Part shown: piece by piece, positions 17,078 through 25,849 of the stretch | Numbering within the stretch: the stretch's first letter is position 1 | Layout: every line of letters starts with the position of its first letter | Source: Ectopseudomonas chengduensis | GTDB lineage: Bacteria > Pseudomonadota > Gammaproteobacteria > Pseudomonadales > Pseudomonadaceae | Assembly (NCBI RefSeq): GCF_015712065.1 | Contig: NZ_JACFYZ010000012.1 | Span: 1-64,000 of the forward strand | Length of the DNA: 64,000 bases | Reading direction: 5' to 3' | The notes under the pieces: generated by a model | What the model was told of the DNA's origin: nothing | Databases searched by the model: none | Seen by the model: the letters and a program-made list of their open reading frames with translations, nothing else | Program-made: the position numbers and the translations under genes

Positions 17078-18996
17078 GCCAAGCCCCGACCCCCGCCAAC
17101 GAGCAGGAACGCCTGGCCGCCCTGCACGCCCTGGAGCTGCTCGACAGCCCGGCCGAAGCGATGTTCGACCACATCACCGCGCTGGCAGCGCAGATCTGCG
17201 ACACCCCTATCGCCCTGATTTCGCTGGTCGATGCCCAGCGCCAGTGGTTCAAGAGTCGGGTTGGCCTGGATGCCGAGCAAACCGCGCGCGAGCTGGCCTT
17301 CTGCGCCCATGCGGTGGCCGCCGACGCGCCACTGGAAGTGGACAATGCCCTGGATGACGCCCGTTTTCGCGACAACCCGCTGGTCACTTCCGACCCGCAT
17401 ATCCGCTTCTACGCCGGCATGCCGCTGCACGACGGCCGGGGCCTGGCGCTCGGCACCCTGTGCGTGATCGACCGCCAGCCGCGCCACCTCGACAACCACC
17501 AACGCGCTCAGTTGCAGCACCTGGCACAACTGACCGCCGAGTTGTTCGAGCTGCGCCTGCAGGCGCGTCGCCAGGCCGAACAGAGCGCCATGCACCAGGC
17601 CATGCTGGACAACGCCGGCAGCGCAGTGCTGGTGCTTGACCCACAGGGCCGTGTACTGCGCAGCAACCACGAAGCGCAGCAACTGCTGGGCTATTCGCCC
17701 GCTGAGCTGGAGCACCAGTACCTGCCGCAGCTTCTGCTCGAGCCAGGCCAGTACGAGCGCCTGTGCACCGCCTGTAGCAGTGGGCCGCAGAGCACCGAGG
17801 GGCAGATGCGCGCACGCAACGGACAGCACCTGCCGGTGCGCCTGAATCTCTCGCCGATCCGCGCCGAAGGCCAGCCACTCCAGGGCTACCTGCTGGTGGC
17901 CAATGATCTCAGCCAGCGTGAAGAGGCACGCCTGCGCCTGCAGCGCATCGCCGCACAGCTGCCGGGCATGGTCTACCAATACCTGCTGCGCGCCGATGGC
18001 AGCAGTTGCTTCCCGTATGCCAGCACCGGTATCCGCGACGTTTACGGCTGCACGCCTGAAGAAGTCAGCGAGGATGCCGGCCCACTCCTCGCCCGCCTGC
18101 ATCCGGACGACGCACCACAGGTGCACGCCGCCATCGCCCGCTCAGCGGCGAACCTGAGCACCTGGCATCAGGAATACCGCGTCCTGCACCCGCTGCACGG
18201 TCCGCTCTGGGTCGAGGGGCGTGCCGCACCGCAGCGCCTGCCTGGCGGCGAAACGCTCTGGCACGGGTTCATCAGCGACATCAGCGAACGCAAGCGCGGC
18301 GAGCAATTGCAGAACGAGTTCGTCTCCACCGTCAGCCATGAGCTACGCACGCCGCTGACCGCCATCGCTGGCTCACTCGGTCTGATCAACGGCGGCGCCC
18401 TTGGCGCGGTGCCGGAGCAGATGCAGCAGATGCTGGAAATCGCCCAGAGCAACAGTCAGCGCCTGCGCAAGCTGATCGACGACCTGCTGGACATCGACAA
18501 ACTGGTCGCCGGCAAGATGCGCTTCGATCTGCAGCCGCTGGCCCTGCGCCCGCTGCTGGAGCAGGCGCTGCGCAGCAACCAGCCCTATGCCGAGCACCAC
18601 CGGGTGCAACTGCTGCTACTGCCGGGCATCGACTGCCAGGTAAACGCCGACGCCCAGCGCCTGGAGCAGGTGCTGGCCAACCTGCTGGCCAATGCCGCCA
18701 AGTTTTCCGCCGCCGGACAGAGCGTGGAGCTGGCAGCCGTGCCTAAGGACGGCTGGGTACGCATCAGCGTGCGTGATCGCGGCCAAGGCATCGCCGAGGA
18801 CTTCAAACCGCGCATCTTCAGCAAGTTCGCCCAGGCCGATGCCGGCGACACCCGCCGCCAGGGCGGCACAGGCCTGGGCCTGGCGATCAGCAAGGAGATC
18901 ATCGAACACATGGGTGGACGTATTGGCTTCGACTCCGTGGAGGGGCAAGGCAGCACCTTCTGGCTGGACCTACCGCAGGTCGAGGTGCAGTCATGA
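17074..18996 (+). CDS. Cytosolic GAF-PAS-PAS sensor histidine kinase
   Basis: A 640-residue kinase with no membrane segment. It has an N-terminal GAF domain (about 8-165, of the type that opens ERLAALHALELLDSPAE), a PAS (about 170-285), a second PAS_3-type unit (about 290-412), HisKA with H422 in SHELRTPL, and HATPase (about 520-635) with DRGQGI and GGTGLGL. A cytosolic cue (redox, small ligand) is therefore more likely than a periplasmic one. It overlaps both neighbours by ATGA junctions, which implies coupled translation and fixed stoichiometry. The dimerisation/phosphotransfer segment closely repeats that of the flanking kinases, pointing to local duplication. Confidence 0.93.
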   Translation: MSQAPTPANEQERLAALHALELLDSPAEAMFDHITALAAQICDTPIALISLVDAQRQWFKSRVGLDAEQTARELAFCAHAVAADAPLEVDNALDDARFRDNPLVTSDPHIRFYAGMPLHDGRGLALGTLCVIDRQPRHLDNHQRAQLQHLAQLTAELFELRLQARRQAEQSAMHQAMLDNAGSAVLVLDPQGRVLRSNHEAQQLLGYSPAELEHQYLPQLLLEPGQYERLCTACSSGPQSTEGQMRARNGQHLPVRLNLSPIRAEGQPLQGYLLVANDLSQREEARLRLQRIAAQLPGMVYQYLLRADGSSCFPYASTGIRDVYGCTPEEVSEDAGPLLARLHPDDAPQVHAAIARSAANLSTWHQEYRVLHPLHGPLWVEGRAAPQRLPGGETLWHGFISDISERKRGEQLQNEFVSTVSHELRTPLTAIAGSLGLINGGALGAVPEQMQQMLEIAQSNSQRLRKLIDDLLDIDKLVAGKMRFDLQPLALRPLLEQALRSNQPYAEHHRVQLLLLPGIDCQVNADAQRLEQVLANLLANAAKFSAAGQSVELAAVPKDGWVRISVRDRGQGIAEDFKPRIFSKFAQADAGDTRRQGGTGLGLAISKEIIEHMGGRIGFDSVEGQGSTFWLDLPQVEVQS

Positions 18997-21890
18997 ACGA
19001 CAACATCACGCTACGCCTGCAACTGCTTGGGCAGCTGTTCAGCCGCAACAATCTGCTGGCCTGGGGTGTGCTGGCGCTGGCGCTCGGCACGACGCTGCTG
19101 GCCTGGGACAGCTTGCGCCAGAGCCAGAGCGCGTCCGCCACACGCCAGCTCGAGCTCCTTGCCGACGAAATCAGCGAGGCCATCATCCAGCGCATGCATA
19201 ACCAGGAAAGCATCCTGCTCGGCGCCGCCGCTCTGCTCGATGCCAGCGAAGTAGTCAGTCGCGACGACTGGCGCACCTACGCGCGTCGCCTGAACCTGGA
19301 AGAACGCTACCCAGGCATCCAGGGCCTGGGTTTCAGCCAGGTGTTGCCAGCCGAACAGCTGCACACCTTCGAAACCGAAATGCGTGCCGAGGGCTACCCC
19401 AACTTCCGCGTGCGCCCGCTGGGCCAGCGCACGCAGTACAGCGCCATCCGCTATATCGAGCCGTTCGCCGGACGTAATCTGGTCGCCTTCGGCTTCGACA
19501 TGCTGTCCGAACCCGTGCGCCAGGCCGCCATGCTGAGCGCCGCCCGCAGCGGCCAGAGCCGTCTGTCCGGCCGTGTCACGCTGGTGCAGGAAACTCACGG
19601 CAAGGTCCAACCGGGCCTGTTGCTGTACACCCCGGTGTACCGGAACGGCCAACCGTTGGACACCCCCGAGCAGCGCCTGGCCGCACTGCGCGGCTTTGCC
19701 TACAGCCCCTACCGTGCGCACGACCTGATGCACGGCATCCTCGGGGCACGCCAACGCGACCTGGCGTTCGAGCTCTATGCCGGCCCTGATACGGGTGCCG
19801 CCGATCTTCTTTACAGCAGCGCTGGCAACGCCATCGATACGCCTGCCGACACCCAGCGAGAGCTGGAACTGTTCGGCCAACGCTGGTACCTGAACTTTCA
19901 CTACGCCCCAGGTTTTCTCGACGCTGCCCATCGCGGCGAGGGCTCACTGCTGGCGTTGGGCGTCTGCATCAGCCTGTTGCTGTTCTTCCTGATCAGCAGC
20001 CTGAGCCTGCGCCGCGAGCAGATACAACAGTTGGCCGAGCGCATCACCGAACAGCTGCACCGCAGCGAAGAACGCCTGGCGCTGGCGCTCAAGGGCGGCA
20101 ATGACGGTTGGTGGGATATCGAGGTCAAGGCCGGCAGCTTCTTCGCCTCGGCCCACGGCTGGCAGATGCTCGGCTACCCGGAGCAGGGCCCACCGGGCTT
20201 TGCCGAGGACCCCTGGGCCTGGGAAAACCTGGTGCACCCGGACGATCTGCCCGCAGCGCGCGCCCGCCTGAAACAGGCGCTGTCCGCAGGCGCCAGCAAC
20301 TTCACCATCGATTGTCGCCTGCTGCGTGTCGACGGCAGCGAACTGCCGGTGCTGCTGCGCGGTTACATCCAGCGCGACGCCAAAGGCTACCCGCTGCGCA
20401 TCACCGGCACCACCATGGACCAGAGCGAGGCCAAGCGCATCGAGCGCCTCAAGAGCGAGTTCGTCTCCACCGTCAGCCACGAGCTGCGCACCCCGCTGAC
20501 CGCCATCGCCGGCTCGCTGGGCCTGATCAATGGCGGCGCACTGGGCACGGTACCGGAAAGCATGCGGACCATGCTGGGCATCGCCCAGGCCAACAGCCAG
20601 CGCCTCAGCCACCTGATCAACGATCTGCTGGACATGGACAAACTGGAAGCCGGCAAGATGCAGTTCGACCTGCAACCCTGCACGCTTGCCGCCCAGCTGC
20701 AGGAAGCGCTGGACAGCAACCAGGCCTACGCCGACCGCCACCAGGTCAAGCTGCGCCTGCTCGACTGCGTACCGGCCCGCGTACGGGTCGATGCCATGCG
20801 TCTGCAACAGGTGCTGGCCAACTTCATCTCCAACGCCGTGAAGTACTCGCCGCCCGGCGCCGAGGTATGCCTGCGCGCCGACGGTCGTGACGCGCGCGTA
20901 CGCGTCGAGGTCAGCGACCAGGGCCCAGGCATCGCCGCCGAATTTCGCCAACGTATCTTCAGCAAGTTCTCCCAGGCCGATGCCAGCGACAGCCGCAGCA
21001 AGGGCGGCACCGGCCTGGGCCTGGCGATCAGCAAGGAGCTGATCGAACGCATGGGCGGGCAGATCGGCTTCGACTCGGTCGAGGGCCAGGGCGCCTGCTT
21101 CTGGTTCGAGCTGCCCACGCTGGCCGAAGCCGCCCTGCCCGCTGCCAGCGACGGCCGGCGCAGCCTGCTGGTGGTCGAGGACGAACCGGACATCGCCAAC
21201 CTGCTGCGCCAGTTGCTGGAAAACGCCGGTTATCGCGTGCGTCTGGCTCACAGCCTGGGCGAAGCACGCGCACGCCTGCGCGAGGAAATACCCGCCGCCA
21301 TCAGCCTCGATCTGCGCCTGCCGGACGGCGACGGCATGCAACTGGTACAAGAACTGCGCGCCGACGCGCGCTATCGCGAGCTACCGATTCTGGTGGTATC
21401 GGCCGCCTGTGAAGAGGGCCGCCTGGCACTGGACGGCGTGCCCGCACTGGACTGGCTGAGCAAGCCGATCGACCCGCAGCGTCTGCTCGCCAGCCTTGCT
21501 CAGGCCCTGCAGAATCTGCCGCAGAGCCCACGCGTGTTGCACGTGGAAGACGATCACGACCTGCGTCTGGTAGTCGCCGAACAGGGCCGCGAGCTGGCCG
21601 AGTTCGTTCCTGCCGACAGCCTCGCCGAAGCGCGTCGCCTGCTCGCCGAGCAGCCTTTCGACCTGGTTCTGCTCGACCTCGGTCTGCCCGACGGCAATGG
21701 TCTGGAGCTGCTCGACGAACTGCAGAACCAGCGGCCAGGGCTACCGGTGGCCGTGCTCTCGGCCAGCGAGATGGATGGCCATGAATTGGCCGGGGTGAGC
21801 GCGGCACTGGCCAAATCGCGCAATGATGGACAACACTTCCTGCACATGCTCAACCGCTTGTTACCCGCCAAGGAGACCCGCCATGACTGA
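18993..21890 (+). CDS. CHASE-PAS hybrid histidine kinase with two receiver domains
   Basis: A 965-residue protein: a membrane helix (about 20-38), a periplasmic CHASE domain (about 65-275; PGIQGLGFSQV is typical), a second helix (about 315-338) and PAS (about 355-480). HisKA with H496, HATPase (about 595-710), REC1 (about 722-840) and REC2 (about 845-960) follow. CHASE domains bind small extracellular ligands. Both receivers keep acidic pockets (VEDEPD, VEDDHD) and phospho-acceptor strands (SLDLRLPDG, LLDLGLPDG). An Hpt is needed for onward relay, and one is fused to the cyclase at the end of this operon. It overlaps the next gene by eight bases. Confidence 0.93.
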   Translation: MNDNITLRLQLLGQLFSRNNLLAWGVLALALGTTLLAWDSLRQSQSASATRQLELLADEISEAIIQRMHNQESILLGAAALLDASEVVSRDDWRTYARRLNLEERYPGIQGLGFSQVLPAEQLHTFETEMRAEGYPNFRVRPLGQRTQYSAIRYIEPFAGRNLVAFGFDMLSEPVRQAAMLSAARSGQSRLSGRVTLVQETHGKVQPGLLLYTPVYRNGQPLDTPEQRLAALRGFAYSPYRAHDLMHGILGARQRDLAFELYAGPDTGAADLLYSSAGNAIDTPADTQRELELFGQRWYLNFHYAPGFLDAAHRGEGSLLALGVCISLLLFFLISSLSLRREQIQQLAERITEQLHRSEERLALALKGGNDGWWDIEVKAGSFFASAHGWQMLGYPEQGPPGFAEDPWAWENLVHPDDLPAARARLKQALSAGASNFTIDCRLLRVDGSELPVLLRGYIQRDAKGYPLRITGTTMDQSEAKRIERLKSEFVSTVSHELRTPLTAIAGSLGLINGGALGTVPESMRTMLGIAQANSQRLSHLINDLLDMDKLEAGKMQFDLQPCTLAAQLQEALDSNQAYADRHQVKLRLLDCVPARVRVDAMRLQQVLANFISNAVKYSPPGAEVCLRADGRDARVRVEVSDQGPGIAAEFRQRIFSKFSQADASDSRSKGGTGLGLAISKELIERMGGQIGFDSVEGQGACFWFELPTLAEAALPAASDGRRSLLVVEDEPDIANLLRQLLENAGYRVRLAHSLGEARARLREEIPAAISLDLRLPDGDGMQLVQELRADARYRELPILVVSAACEEGRLALDGVPALDWLSKPIDPQRLLASLAQALQNLPQSPRVLHVEDDHDLRLVVAEQGRELAEFVPADSLAEARRLLAEQPFDLVLLDLGLPDGNGLELLDELQNQRPGLPVAVLSASEMDGHELAGVSAALAKSRNDGQHFLHMLNRLLPAKETRHD

Positions 21891-22269
21891 GCTCAAGCGC
21901 ATCCTTCACGTCGAGGACGACCCCTCGATCCAGGCCGTGGCCAAGGTCGCTCTGGAAGCCGTCGGCGGCTTCCAGGTGCTGAGCTGCGCCAGCGGCCAGG
22001 AAGCGCTCGATCAGGTACAAGGCTTCGCGCCCGACTTCATCCTGCTCGACGTGATGATGCCCGGCATGGATGGCCCGCAAACGCTGGAGAGGCTGCGCGA
22101 ACTGGTGGATATCGGTGAGGTGCCGGTAGCCTTCATGACGGCCAAGGTCCAGCCCGGCGAAGTGGCCCATTACCGCAGCCTGGGCGCGCTCGACGTGATC
22201 GTGAAACCCTTCGACCCCATGCAGCTCGCCGCCCAGATCCGGCAGATCTGGAGCCGACGCCATGGATAA
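21883..22269 (+). CDS. Stand-alone receiver (CheY-like) response regulator
   Basis: A 128-residue single REC domain with acidic pocket EDD (residues 11-13), phospho-acceptor D56 in ILLDVMMPGMDG, a Thr in FMTAK and the conserved Lys in VIVKPFD. No output domain is present, so it acts as a phosphate shuttle or by protein contact, like CheY or Spo0F. The start at 21883 is chosen because the REC fold begins there and the ATG overlaps the end of the kinase gene. It overlaps the cyclase gene by eight bases. It could carry phosphate from the kinases to the Hpt domain of the next protein. Confidence 0.9.
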   Translation: MTELKRILHVEDDPSIQAVAKVALEAVGGFQVLSCASGQEALDQVQGFAPDFILLDVMMPGMDGPQTLERLRELVDIGEVPVAFMTAKVQPGEVAHYRSLGALDVIVKPFDPMQLAAQIRQIWSRRHG

Positions 22270-23941
22270 ACACGACGGCAACGCCATCCCTCAGACCCTG
22301 CAGGAGCGCCTGCAGCAGCTCGGCCAGCAGTTCGCCGAACGCCTGCGCCAGGAGCTGCCGCAACTGACGCAGCAGGGCGAGCAACTGCTCGAGGCCGGCG
22401 ACGAGCAGCGCAGGCACCTGTTGCAGACGCTACGCGACCAACTGCATCGCCTGGCCGGCAGTGCCGGCACCTTCGGTTTCGACCAGCTCGGCCAGCAAGC
22501 CCGGGAGCTGGAACAACAGGCCGAACGCTGGCTGGAACACCAGCAACGTCTGCAGCATGAACTCGGCGAGTTCATCGCGGCGCTGCAACGCCTGGGCAAC
22601 CAGACCTCCAGCAACGAGGCACCCGGTGCAGTGCAGCAGCAGATACCACAGGCGCTGCGTGGAGACACCGAGTCCCGGCTCATCTACATCCTCGAGGATG
22701 AAATAGCCGTAGGCGAAAACATGCGCCTGACCCTGAACAACTTCGGCTATCAGGCCGAGCACTTCAACTCCATCGCCGGTCTCGATGCGGCCCTGGAGCA
22801 GCAGATACCGGACGCGCTGATCGTCGACGTCAACCTGGCCAACGAAGACTGCAGCGGCCTGGACTACGCTGCACGCTTGCAGCAGCGCCTGGAGGTGCCC
22901 CTGCCGCTGCTGGTGCTGACCCACCAGGATGACTTCGCCACCCAGTTGCAGGCGGTGCGGGCCGGTGCATTGGGTTTCTTCGCCAAACCGGTGGACATTC
23001 CGCAGTTGGAAAGCCGCCTGGAACGCTGCTTCGCCCAGCAGAGCGGCGAGCCTTACCGGGTGTTGATCGTCGACGACGACCGCGATCTGGCCAGCCGCTA
23101 CAGCCTGGTGCTGCGCGATGCCGGCATGCTGGTGGAATTTCTTCAGGACCCGGCGCAGATCTTCGAGCATCTGCGCGACTTCAATCCCGAGGTGGTGCTG
23201 CTCGACGTCAACATGCCGGACTGTACCGGCCCTGAGCTGGCGCAGATCATCCGTTGCAACGACGACTGGCTGCGCATCCCGATCATCTACCTGTCGGCGG
23301 AAACCGATATCGGCAAGCAGATGAATGCGCTGATCAAGGCCGGCGACGACTTCGTCACCAAGCCGATTTCCGACAACGCCCTGGTCGCCACCGTGTTCTC
23401 CCGCGCTCAGCGCGCACGTCTGCTGTCCAACGCCCTGGCGCGCGACAGCCTCACCGGCCTGCTCAAGCATGGCGATATCAAGGAGCAGGTGGCCATCGAG
23501 CTGGAGCGCGCGCTACGCAGCGGCGACCGCGCCAGTGTGGTGATGCTGGATATCGATCACTTCAAACGGGTCAACGACGAACATGGTCACGCCGCCGGCG
23601 ACAACGTCATCCGCGCCCTGGCCAACCTGCTGCGCCAGCGCCTGCGTCGGGTCGACAGTCTGGGGCGCTATGGCGGCGAGGAGTTTCTCGCGGTACTGCC
23701 GGACTGCACCCCGCAACAGGCCAAGCAGATCGTCGACGAGATTCGCGAACGCTTCGCCGAGTTGCGCTTCATCGCCGATGGCGGCGAATTCTCCTGCACC
23801 CTGAGTGCCGGTATCGCCGGCACCGATGTGCACAGTGAAGCCGAGCAACTGCGCGAGCGCGCCGACAAGGCGCTGTATGCGGCCAAGCATGGTGGTCGCA
23901 ATCAGGTGCAGGTGGCGGCGTCGGAAGAGCATCGCGGCTGA
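22262..23941 (+). CDS. Hpt-REC-REC-GGDEF diguanylate cyclase
   Basis: A 559-residue protein: an N-terminal Hpt domain (about 20-115) with phospho-acceptor H62 in HRLAGSAG, REC1 (about 138-258), REC2 (about 262-382) with LIVDDD and LLDVNMPD, and GGDEF (about 395-550). The catalytic motif is GGEEF, preceded by RRVD at the I-site distance. It resembles WspR/PleD-type cyclases that dimerise on receiver phosphorylation, but the fused Hpt is an unusual addition. REC1 has a weaker acidic pocket (ILEDEI). As last gene of the operon it is the likely output, balancing the phosphodiesterase encoded first. Confidence 0.92.
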   Translation: MDKHDGNAIPQTLQERLQQLGQQFAERLRQELPQLTQQGEQLLEAGDEQRRHLLQTLRDQLHRLAGSAGTFGFDQLGQQARELEQQAERWLEHQQRLQHELGEFIAALQRLGNQTSSNEAPGAVQQQIPQALRGDTESRLIYILEDEIAVGENMRLTLNNFGYQAEHFNSIAGLDAALEQQIPDALIVDVNLANEDCSGLDYAARLQQRLEVPLPLLVLTHQDDFATQLQAVRAGALGFFAKPVDIPQLESRLERCFAQQSGEPYRVLIVDDDRDLASRYSLVLRDAGMLVEFLQDPAQIFEHLRDFNPEVVLLDVNMPDCTGPELAQIIRCNDDWLRIPIIYLSAETDIGKQMNALIKAGDDFVTKPISDNALVATVFSRAQRARLLSNALARDSLTGLLKHGDIKEQVAIELERALRSGDRASVVMLDIDHFKRVNDEHGHAAGDNVIRALANLLRQRLRRVDSLGRYGGEEFLAVLPDCTPQQAKQIVDEIRERFAELRFIADGGEFSCTLSAGIAGTDVHSEAEQLRERADKALYAAKHGGRNQVQVAASEEHRG

Positions 23942-23991
23942 AGCCGCTCCTACACCAGCACCACGCCCCGTAGGAGCGGGTTCAGCCGCGA
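23935..23991. repeat. Paired REP element (GTAGGAGCGG family)
   Basis: Two inverted copies of the Pseudomonas REP type (CGGCTGAAGCCGCTCCTACA facing GTAGGAGCGGGTTCAGCCGC) lie at the end of the cyclase gene, between it and convergent cysW. The pair could form a long hairpin and act as a transcript end. Confidence 0.85.
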
Positions 23992-24050
23992 TAGGAAATG
24001 AAGCCCCTAGGGATGCCACTCTTCACATCCGCCATAAGCGGTCACCCTGA

Positions 24051-24878
24051 TCAGGCCTCGGCGCGTTGCATCAGCTGGCGCTGACGCCACTCCATGAAGG
24101 TTTTCAGGAACAGGGTGAGCAGCGCCATGCACGCCAGCAGGCCGGCGGCAGTGAAGGCCGCCGCGGGCTTGTAGTCGTTGTTGAGCTGGTCGACCAACAG
24201 CGGCAAGGTCAGGGTCTGGTTGATGATGGTGCCGGAGACCACCGATACCGCGCCGAACTCACCGACCGCGCGCGCGTTGGTCACCACCACGCCGTACAGC
24301 AGCGCCCATTTGATCTTCGGCAGGCTGATGCGGCGGAAGATCTGCCAGCCGCTGGCACCCAGGCACATGGCAGCGGCTTCTTCGTCCTGACCCTGGGCCT
24401 GCATCACCGGAATCAGAATGCGCGCCACATAGGGCGCGGTGACGAATACGGTGACCATGACGATGCCCGGCCAGGCGAACATCAACTGCATGCCGTTATC
24501 GTAGAACCAGCGGCCGATGAAGCTCTCCAGGCCGTACACCACCAGATAGCAAAGACCAGCGACCACCGGCGACACCGCGTAAGGGATGTCGATCAGCGTG
24601 GTCAGCAGCTTGCGCCCGCGGAAGTCGTAATGGGTCACGCACCAGGCCAGGCAGATGCCGAAGCACAGGTTCAGCGGCACGGTGATCGCTGCCACCAGCA
24701 GGGTCAGACCAATGGCGTGGAGCATGTAGTCCTCGCCGAGGTTGCTCCACAGCAGGTCAAGCCCGCCAGCAAGCGCCTTGGTGAAGATCAGCGCCAGCGG
24801 CACCAGCAGAATCAGCGCCACGAACAGGAGACCGAGGATTACCAGCGCCCACTGGCGCCAATCTTGGGGCTTTTTCAT
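24051..24878 (-). CDS. cysW: Sulfate ABC transporter permease CysW
   Basis: A 275-residue permease with about six membrane helices and the EAA-loop typical of binding-protein-dependent transporters (EEAAAMCLGASGWQIF). It pairs with CysT to carry sulfate or thiosulfate from Sbp/CysP across the inner membrane. I chose ATG 24878 because it overlaps the cysT stop as ATGA and has AAGG upstream; an ATG at 24896 is possible. The third partner, the ATPase CysA, normally follows cysW but is absent: a REP pair and a convergent signalling operon come next. The ATPase must be encoded elsewhere or be shared. Confidence 0.9.
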   Translation of the reverse strand: MKKPQDWRQWALVILGLLFVALILLVPLALIFTKALAGGLDLLWSNLGEDYMLHAIGLTLLVAAITVPLNLCFGICLAWCVTHYDFRGRKLLTTLIDIPYAVSPVVAGLCYLVVYGLESFIGRWFYDNGMQLMFAWPGIVMVTVFVTAPYVARILIPVMQAQGQDEEAAAMCLGASGWQIFRRISLPKIKWALLYGVVVTNARAVGEFGAVSVVSGTIINQTLTLPLLVDQLNNDYKPAAAFTAAGLLACMALLTLFLKTFMEWRQRQLMQRAEA

Positions 24879-25714
24879 CGACCTTGCCGTTGCCATGCAA
24901 ACAGACGCCCCTGCACGACCTGCAGGAGGAACAGAAGAGCCAGCGACGCGAGCAGGATCACCGAAGCAATGGCCGCCGCCGCCGGGTAATTGAACTCCTG
25001 CAGACGGACGAAAATCATCAACGAGCTGACCTCCGTCTGGTAGGGAATGTTGCCGGCGATCATGATCACCGCGCCGAACTCGCCGAGGCTGCGCACGAAG
25101 GCCTGCGAGCCACCGGTGACCAGCGCCGGGGTCAGGGTCGGCAGGATCACCTTGCGGAAGGTCTGCACACGGCTGGCGCCCAGGGTGCGCGCGGCTTCCT
25201 CGTATTCCGAGCCAAGATCCTGCAGCACCGGCTGCACGGTACGCACCACGAAGGGAATGCTGGTAAAGACCATCGCCACCACGATACCGGCGTAGGCATA
25301 GGCCACCTTGAAGCCCAGCCACTGGCCGATCCAGCCGTTGGGTACCAGCAGTGCAGCGAGGGTCAGGCCAGCCACCGAAGTCGGCAGGGCGAACGGCAGG
25401 TCGACCAGCGCATCGACGATGCGCCGACCAGGGAAGTCGTAGCGGGTGATGATCCAGGCCAGCAGCAGACCCAGCACCAGCACCGCCAGCGTCGAGTAGA
25501 AGGCCGCCGAGATGGTCACCTTGTAGGTCTGCACCACACGCGGATCGCTGATCGCGAACCAGTACTGCGCCCAGGTCATGTCGCTGACGTACAACAGCAG
25601 CGCCGACAGCGGCAACAGGATCACCAGCGACAGGTACAGCACGCTGACGCCGAAGCTCAGGCCGAAGCCAGGCAGCAGCGGAGTCTGCAGGAAGAACAGC
25701 GTCGGTTTACTCAC
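24875..25714 (-). CDS. cysT: Sulfate ABC transporter permease CysT
   Basis: A 279-residue permease with six predicted helices, opening near LPGFGLSFGVSVLYLSLVILLPL, a hallmark of CysT/CysU. The EAA motif reads EEAARTLGASRVQTF. It forms the sulfate channel with CysW. The start is taken as the GTG at 25714 (V-S-K-P), since the conserved part begins right after; an in-frame ATG at 25762 would add 16 unconserved-looking residues. Gene order sbp-cysT-cysW on the minus strand fits a sulfate-starvation operon usually under CysB control. Confidence 0.9.
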   Translation of the reverse strand: MSKPTLFFLQTPLLPGFGLSFGVSVLYLSLVILLPLSALLLYVSDMTWAQYWFAISDPRVVQTYKVTISAAFYSTLAVLVLGLLLAWIITRYDFPGRRIVDALVDLPFALPTSVAGLTLAALLVPNGWIGQWLGFKVAYAYAGIVVAMVFTSIPFVVRTVQPVLQDLGSEYEEAARTLGASRVQTFRKVILPTLTPALVTGGSQAFVRSLGEFGAVIMIAGNIPYQTEVSSLMIFVRLQEFNYPAAAAIASVILLASLALLFLLQVVQGRLFAWQRQGR

Positions 25715-25781
25715 GAAAAGCTCGGCTCTACAAATGCAGTTGGCCGCCAATAAGGCGGCCAACGGACCATTACGATGCTCG

Positions 25782-25837
25782 CGTAGGGCGGGTGCAACCC
25801 GCCACTCATGGCTGGCGGGTTACACCCGACCTACGCC
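25782..25837. repeat. REP-like inverted repeat between sbp and cysT
   Basis: GTAGGGCGGGTGCAACCCGC faces GCGGGTTACACCCGACCTAC across a short spacer. This is another Pseudomonas palindromic family, placed inside the sbp-cysT-cysW transcript. Confidence 0.78.
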
Positions 25838-25849
25838 AGACCGGCGCGC

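Noticed and set aside
16735..18126. 463-codon antisense frame across two kinase genes
   Set aside because: It is antisense to conserved HATPase and GAF/PAS coding sequence and has no motif of its own.
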